Source: Wolfiporia cocos (lineage: Eukaryota; Basidiomycota; Agaricomycetes; Polyporales; Phaeolaceae). Taken from it: a stretch of DNA of 64,000 nt. A program made the position numbers and the translations under genes. The DNA lies in NCBI GenBank assembly GCA_029448655.1, contig JACCLO010000009.1:248001-312000 (forward strand), written 5' to 3'. Shown here piece by piece: positions 58,174 through 64,000 of the stretch (position 1 is its first letter; every line of letters starts with the position of its first letter). The notes below the pieces were generated by a model that was not told where the DNA came from, made no database searches, and worked only from the letters and a program-made list of their open reading frames with translations.

Positions 58174-58437
58174 ATGGAAGACTCTCCTGGGGACTCTACT
58201 GTCGATCAAAACTCAGAACAACAATGTCAGCGCTGCCGCAAGCAGAAGCTTGTTGCGGAGTTTCCTTTAAAGAAGCGCAATAACTCTAATGGCCAGGAGC
58301 AAAGTATGACCTGCCAAGTATGCACATTGGCCAAATTAGCCAACAAGCAAAAGCATAAGATGTACCTACTCCCAAGCTCTGTGACAGTAGCGCTTTGCCA
58401 GTTGAAGGGCTTTCTTGGCATGCTCGGCAAACAGTGA
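58174..58437 (+). CDS. small Cys-rich hypothetical protein or gene fragment
   Basis: MEDSPGDSTVDQ... contains CQRCRKQKLVAEFPLKK followed after about 16 residues by CQVC, a CxxC-CxxC pair suggesting one bound zinc ion. 87 aa. Such small zinc modules occur in fungal proteins and in transposon-linked genes. No partner or promoter recognised. Confidence 0.35.
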   Translation: MEDSPGDSTVDQNSEQQCQRCRKQKLVAEFPLKKRNNSNGQEQSMTCQVCTLAKLANKQKHKMYLLPSSVTVALCQLKGFLGMLGKQ

Positions 58438-59305
58438 GGTGTGATGGATTTCGAAGCACGCCTGATGATCGAGCCGCTGCGCCAATGAAGATCTCTGATG
58501 ATACTATTACTCCTTTACCCACCACTTTGAACTCGGGTCTTCGTTGATTGGCCAATGCACTGTCCTCCAAAGTAATGAGTGGGATATATCAACAAACGTA
58601 TGAGGTATACATATTAAAATTATCTGAGGCATTGCTGGTGAACGTGTGGAGTATCAAGTAAAACATGTCAAAGTAACAGAATGTCACGAAAACCACGAGT
58701 CCTTCACCCAGCATGACTACACCTCAATTTGGAAATTCCGAGTCCCAACCGCGTGCACTCAAGCACTCATTTATCATCATGTTGCAGGAGCTCTCATTCC
58801 ATACACGTCACTCATTTGTCATGCCTACTTTCCATCATTTTTGGTGGCCTCAATCTCATTCAGATCCTCTACATCTTAGAGGGAAATGTACTCAGAAATG
58901 GATTCAGTAAATCTGGAAGCTGTTAGATTCATGATCTATTTCAACTGTAGACTACAGTTGTTCGAAACATAGTGCATTTTATCTAAATTAGGCAATCACA
59001 GATATATGTGTGTTCACTGGCAATGAACCATTTGTCAGAACTTGACGAAGAATTTGAGCATAAGCATAGAGCATATACAAAGGTGCGTTTAAAAATGGGA
59101 GCATAATTTAAAGTGGGGAATGATTTGGGTAAAGGAGTGATCATGGGTAAAGGAATGGTAATACACTGTAGGTCGGCTACCCAATGGAAGTGCGCAGATC
59201 TCCTTGTTGTGCGTGTCTCAAATATCATGGGCTACCATTTCACATATGGAATTCTATTCTTGTACCAGTTACTCAATCTGCTCATTGATTCATTCTGCCA
59301 AAGTA
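58438..59305. other. no gene or repeat recognised
   Basis: Only short overlapping frames and AT-rich sequence. Confidence 0.4.
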
Positions 59306-59556
59306 GTTACAGCTACTTTGATTTCTTGAATGCTGGCAGAACTCACCATGAGACGAATACGATACAGGGACTTGTTGCGCAACCAACCCCCCTGGCTACT
59401 CGTCACTCTACTGGGTGCATCCCCAGTTGTACTAATGTATAGGGCGCATTTTGCCTTTGGCAGATCCAACTCTGCCCTCGTTTCATGTTTACCATTTATT
59501 AGCTGATAGATGGCATTCAACCGCCATCATTCCTATCTATCATTCCGGATATATCG
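59306..59556 (-). mobile_element. partial LTR E (3' part), diverged
   Basis: Shares AGGGACTTGTTGCGCAACCA and the GATAGATGG / CCGCCATCATTCC block with 12430-13196, but the terminal bases have drifted. It is truncated at the TATATCG block. Confidence 0.65.
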
Positions 59557-60094
59557 AACACAGAATATAACTAACATATGACTAATGCCCATGGTCCTCA
59601 ACCTAATGTCTAAGACCTAAGACCTAACATCTTGAAGGGCGAGTGGACTGGGTGTTGGCTAACGACCATAATTAAGTAGAGATGGTCGACTGCCAGTCTA
59701 GCACACTGAGGATAGGAGTATGCTGAGGGACTCACCCCAATGCTGATGATTCCAAGTCTGAGGTAGTATGTCACAGATTATACCTGTAAAGGCATCTGGA
59801 CGTTACGGAGTAATTAACCAGGGTATACGGAGGGAATACGTGGGTATAACCTGAACAAGGCTACCCGTAGACGCTAAGCGTGGGAATCTGAACTGCAGAT
59901 ATAGCCGGACCCTTGATAACAGCCAAGCTGTTATCGTAGCCCTTTTGGGGGAGTGGTCTATAACACCACTCATAAGCGCGTTGCATTGGGTCCGCTGCGC
60001 GTCTTGTGATATAGTAAGACCTCAGACGGTGACTTATATACATGAGTCGCACGCACTACTACTGTAAGTACTGGCCCTAAAGTAAAGGTCTGTG
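59557..60094. other. mosaic of LTR fragments carrying the second branched fold
   Basis: A TGTCACAGATTATACC LTR-like start lies at about 59770. From about 60010 to 60094 the sequence resembles the family-I LTR (TATATACATG, CCCTAAAGTAAAGG). Between them lies the structured block at 59907-59993. No gene. Confidence 0.45.
59907..59993. ncRNA. branched RNA-like fold, copy 2
   Basis: GGACCC / GGGTCC (59907-59912, 59988-59993) encloses GATAACAGC / GCTGTTATC (59915-59923, 59927-59935, perfect) and GAGTGG / CCACTC (59951-59956, 59966-59971). The sequence between hairpins (GTAGCCCTTTTGGGG) is identical to the reverse complement of copy 1, while both hairpin loops differ. Confidence 0.55.
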
Positions 60095-61375
60095 TGTTAC
60101 GGATCGAATATCCGTTTAACGCAAAATAACCAAGTCGAGTTACTCAGCATATCAAGTAGCGCACTACTCGCTGGACTCCTCTGAGTCAGAGCGTCGATAT
60201 ACAAGCTGCAGGCTTAATTGCTCAAGCCTTTGAGAACGAGTATAAGACCCTTGAATTCAACAAGGTCGAGCTGAGGAACTCGACCGATATTTACATCAGG
60301 TTGTATACTGCGATCTGTCAATCGGGGTCATAGTGTCTTTGGTACTGCTACTATGAAGTCCGTCGGGCTAACGATATAAGTAATAAAGGAGAATCGTTGC
60401 GGTTGAGCGCAACAAGAGATGAAACACGTGACACAGAACTAACTTGATATGCCTAAAGGTCTTGCTTATAGCTGAATGGCTAAGGTTGGGCAAGAAGGCG
60501 GCTCAGTGATAGGGTCAATGGTTTGTTATAAGGACCAAAGACTAGAGAGTCTAAGCAAGTATCATTGAGGTACTGAGTTGGGCCTTGCTAGGGCTTAAGT
60601 ATAGCAGTGGAAACCTAAGTAGACCTTTGCAGGTACTACAAAGGGGGTTATAGACAGTGGACGTCGAAATTAACTAGTCTGAGTCCTAAGCGACTCAGAG
60701 TATGGTATATATACATGTAAGGGCTAGGACCCTTGGTACTACGGCAGGACTAATGATACTGGCATAGATACATGTGATAGATAATAGCGACCAATAGGGT
60801 CGCTTGGCATAGAGCCGGGAATATGCATGTGATTAACAATCAGTAATGGTTGCTGCATGATTGGTTGGTCTTAGACATGTGATGAGTGACTCATACACCG
60901 ACCGGGGTATGTCTTGATATATGACTATGCGGTTTGTAAGGCGCTACAGTAAAGCACGTGACGTGCTGTAACCGGTAATGGTGTACTGTGGTAGTCATGG
61001 TTATGGTATCCGAGTTACGTAAGCGTAGGGCTAGAGCTCGATGAGATAGCTACTCAGTATTGGCCGTCGATGACGATCGAGGCATACCCCTATCTTAGAT
61101 AAGATAAGGTCACGTGCTAGATGAGGCCGTAGGGCGTCAACTAGCGTAAAGCATTGATATTGAGCTAACAAATGGGATAAATTGCTAGAAATAGCAAGGA
61201 AATTGTAGGAAACAGATATAATCTGTGACAACACGGAACTACTGTGGTTGGACACAGAATATCAGCTAGAACGAGATGCGGACACAGAGAGCGGGCATAG
61301 GGTTGTTATTCATGAAACAGGGCCTACGGTTGAGCGGAGGCCCCCTAGAAGTAGAGCGCTGGTAGAACTGTAACA
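60095..61375 (-). mobile_element. solo LTR, family F, interrupted by LTR K
   Basis: Minus-strand F LTR with 5-bp duplications CTGTG at 60090-60094 and 61376-61380, inserted in an I-type LTR. It is split by the K LTR at 60429-61230. Confidence 0.88.
60429..61230 (-). mobile_element. solo LTR, family K, nested in F
   Basis: 802 bp, TGACACAGAAC...ATAATCTGTGACA on the plus strand, with ACACG duplications at 60424-60428 and 61231-61235. A TATATACATG box is near 60706. It is the youngest layer of a three-level nest. Confidence 0.88.
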
Positions 61376-61380
61376 CTGTG

Positions 61381-62110
61381 CGTGTCACAGACTTACCAGT
61401 CTGTGCGACCCTGGCTACAGGGGGATCCTCACACGCCTGCATAGGCGTAAGTCAACGGCACCGACGTACTCATAGGACAGCCAGAGGCGGACTCATAGGT
61501 CCATCCCGAAGGTGCCCAGCCGCCAGAGGCCCCCAGACGACGAAGTCGCTGGCTCACAGTCTGGCAGACGAGATGTGGGCCCTGGGCCAGCAGTAACGCA
61601 GACTGTGTGGTAAGAGAGGAGCTTGCGCTCAATGACGAGAATCCTAAAGATGGGGCTGTAAGGCCACCATCTTGTCGTATATATACATGTGTGAGCGTAG
61701 TACCTACGAGCCCAGCCCTAAAGTAATGGTCTGTGCACATTATCTACAGGGCACATGACAAGTAACGCTACATGTGCTAATGTGACCATGAGTGACTGTA
61801 CCTGAGGCGCGCGCTACCCTACAGCGCTAACCAAGCGGTCAGGTGATATACAGTATCTAGGACTAACATGAGAGTAGCGTTAGCGTAGCGGTGCGGCGTA
61901 CGCCTAGCGCCGCACATACAACTAAGGCGAGGAGACGTACAGTGACCCCCTGGGTTCATCCGTGACAGTGCGCAGGCGCTGTAGCGCTGCTGACTAAGCC
62001 GAATCACGTGACCAGTGTACTACATACCAGAGTACGCTCATACCACTACACTAACAGGAACAGGTCATGTGACTACAATGCATGAGATCCCTGGTTCGAC
62101 CCAGGGAGGG
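61381..62110 (-). mobile_element. I-like LTR remnant
   Basis: GTCACAGACTTACCAGTCTGTG, CGCGCTACCCTACAGCGCTAA and CGGCGTACGCCTAGCGCCGC blocks match the I solo LTR at 31917-32475 in the same order. The 3' portion is diverged or rearranged. Confidence 0.6.
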
Positions 62111-62740
62111 TGTTATGGTTATTTTGATTTTTGAGATACAAACAGAACTCACCACCGGGCGAATACAATACAGGGACTTGTTGCACGACCAACCCCCTGG
62201 CTACTTGTGATTCTACTGGGCGCATCCCCAGTTGTACTAGCATTTAGGGCGTGTTTCACCTTTGACAGATTCAACTCTGTCCGTGTTTTGTATCTATCAT
62301 TTATTAGCTGATAGGTGGCGTTCAACCGCCATCTTCATTCCTATCTATCATTTCGGATATATCACTACATACTGATCAAACATTTGGTACTATAGCGTAG
62401 ATAGTATCGGTGACATCTGGGACAGGATCTACCCCTGAAACTTAATGTAGTATATAAACCTATGTACTTACCGTCGAAGCTCTTTAGCTCGACCTTGTTG
62501 TACAAACAAGAAGTCTTATACTCGTTCTCTAATGTAGGAAACTACGCTCAGTATTTCCCGCTTGAGCAACCAAACGACTAAGTCCTCAAAGTGCACACTG
62601 ACTTCTCGGACTTAGGAATTTCACCTAGGACTTGAAGGCATCTAACGAGCATTTGCCTTTCATATAGCGACGTGCCTATGTGCAGAAGAACAGTCTATAT
62701 TTGCGACTCGAATATACGAACGGGTATTCGACCCGTAACA
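62111..62740 (-). mobile_element. LTR E
   Basis: 630 bp, starting TGTTACGGGTCGAATACCCG on the minus strand and ending CATAACA. The flanks GAGGG and AAGGC do not match. Confidence 0.82.
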
Positions 62741-63441
62741 AAGGCCCCAGTATAGAACGACTGGAACAGGCTTTTCAGTTGGCAAGGGAGCAGTCGAACA
62801 CGGTGCGCGCTGGGAGTCAGTTAGGTCACATCGACTCCCCGCTAGCCCCTCAATGGGTGTTCTCACCAAACCCCACTTCGGCAGACTTCGGAAAACAGTG
62901 TCAGCAGGTCGTGCAGGCAATGGTCGCAGTCAGTACATGGTCGCGAGAAATGGGAGCACGATTCCTACGAGAGGCGCAGCGGTTGCAGGCTGATGCCCTC
63001 CAAGCCAGAGACGCAGCATCACTACACAGCCCGGCACCACCTCCCGTACGCACCCCCATCTCACAACCAGAAAGTCGGTTCCGTCCGGTAGAAAACTGGG
63101 TTCGATCGGTGCACATGCACTCTCCCCAGCAAACTCCACGCGGTCCCAGACCTCTCCCAACGCCCCCAACTCGCGGTAGCTCCCAACAGACAAATCCATT
63201 CCTGCCTGGCTACACGCCGCCGGTACTCACGGCTCCAGCCCCCGTTCACCCCGAAAGCTTCGCCCAGGCAGCCCGTCCAACGCACGACATATTTGGTAAT
63301 CCTCAGCCAACACAGAACGCGCCCGTGAACACCTGGGGAGCCGCACCTCTCCAGGGAACTCGTGCGTCTATGTGGAGGCCAATGAAACTGGCATCGTCGC
63401 AATGGGACGCGTACTCAATGCTGCCCGAGCCAAAGCCAGAC
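62741..63441 (+). pseudogene. gag-like Pro-rich fragment between two LTRs
   Basis: An open frame of about 233 aa (SIERLEQAFQLAREQSNTV ... FLREAQRLQADALQARD, then Pro/Ser-rich) with no start or stop of its own: LTR E precedes it and LTR C interrupts it. A helix followed by a long Pro-rich segment suits a retroelement gag N-terminus, but no capsid or zinc-knuckle motif is present. Confidence 0.4.
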
Positions 63442-64000
63442 TGTCACAAGAATTTCCCTGCATTTACTGCAATTTTCCTGGGATTAATAGCAATTATCTA
63501 CGCAATACGTCCTATAACCCGTCATAACCCGGCACCTAACAAATAGTTAGATTCATGCCGATTGATGGCCGCGTTATCTCCCGTAACGACGGTATCTAAT
63601 CACGGATCTGTTCCCGTGGATATCACAAGCTTAGCCGCTAGCCAATCGGACATCTTGTCCGCATCACATCAGCACCATAACGTCACATGTCAGTTTACTA
63701 AGACATAGCGCCCTTACGCTACTGGGCGACGCACAACGCCGACAACCTATATCCCGGTTGATGAGCATATACCATTATCGCGTATTACTCAGTCCCATAA
63801 TGACAGGGGTCCTGTAGTAGAATACGTACCAAAGTAGATTATGTAATAAGGCTGTTAGGGGTCTTATAATACATGTATATATACTGGTTCGCTAAGTCGT
63901 TAGAGACTTAGCTCTATTCATCAACTCTTACCTCTGGGGTTAACCACCCTAACATCCTGCCTGCTGCTTAGTCTGCTCTACGAGTTCTTGTCTAAGGTCG
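63442..64000 (+). mobile_element. LTR C, cut by the window end
   Basis: TGTCACAAGAATTTCCCTGC start, TATATATAC near 63879. Close to 46158-46813 with small deletions. The end of the LTR and any interior lie beyond the window. Confidence 0.85.

Noticed and set aside
62088..62113. CCCTGGTTCGACCCAGGG looks like a tRNA T-arm
   Set aside because: The loop and stem lengths do not fit a 5-bp/7-nt arm, and no D-arm, anticodon arm or acceptor partner lies upstream.

Overview
The window reads as a transposon-packed chromosomal segment of a filamentous basidiomycete, probably an Agaricomycete. The host-like genes have 43-80 nt introns with GT..AG ends, the intervening DNA is chromodomain Ty3/gypsy (chromovirus) elements and their LTRs, and the recognisable host genes are Crinkler-type (CR) effector genes. 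I cannot name the species.

Layout. 0.1-10.4 kb: a divergent pair of CR effector genes, a kinase (minus) and an NTPase-nuclease (plus). Their shared upstream region is split by a foldback element that itself carries a solo LTR and a hAT-like element. 10.4-23.4 kb: remnants of several gypsy elements; D1 has gag, protease, pol, chromodomain and dUTPase on the minus strand. 23.4-33.6 kb: a full-length but decayed gypsy element (B), with ORF1, gag, protease, RT, RNase H, integrase, chromodomain and dUTPase between two LTRs. 33.6-43 kb: the 3' half of a second D element (D2), interrupted by a young non-coding LTR element (G, 6.1 kb, two 1,091-bp LTRs with one difference seen). 43-46.8 kb: a second non-coding LTR element (C), 5' truncated. 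46.8-51.5 kb: LTR fragments, a palindromic LTR derivative and a broken proline-rich reading frame. 51.5-55.9 kb: a near-identical second copy of the NTPase-nuclease effector locus. 55.9-64 kb: solo and nested LTRs, another palindromic LTR derivative, a tRNA-like sequence and two short reading frames.

How the parts fit. I use letters A-K for LTR families. The elements appear to share machinery. Where a 5' LTR junction survives (B, G), the presumed primer-binding site is complementary to a stretch of the same LTR just downstream of its TATA-like box, as expected for Tf1-like self-priming. Where a polypurine tract survives, a small hairpin sits just upstream; its stem changes with compensation between families while the loop stays close to RGGGWC. 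Non-coding G carries both signals and shares leader blocks with coding B, as expected of a non-autonomous element mobilised in trans. The non-coding interiors of G and C hold repeated, covarying hairpin motifs and a branched fold that recurs 16 kb away. These are the best candidates for something undescribed. All gene models and structures were worked out by eye, without database searches or folding software.
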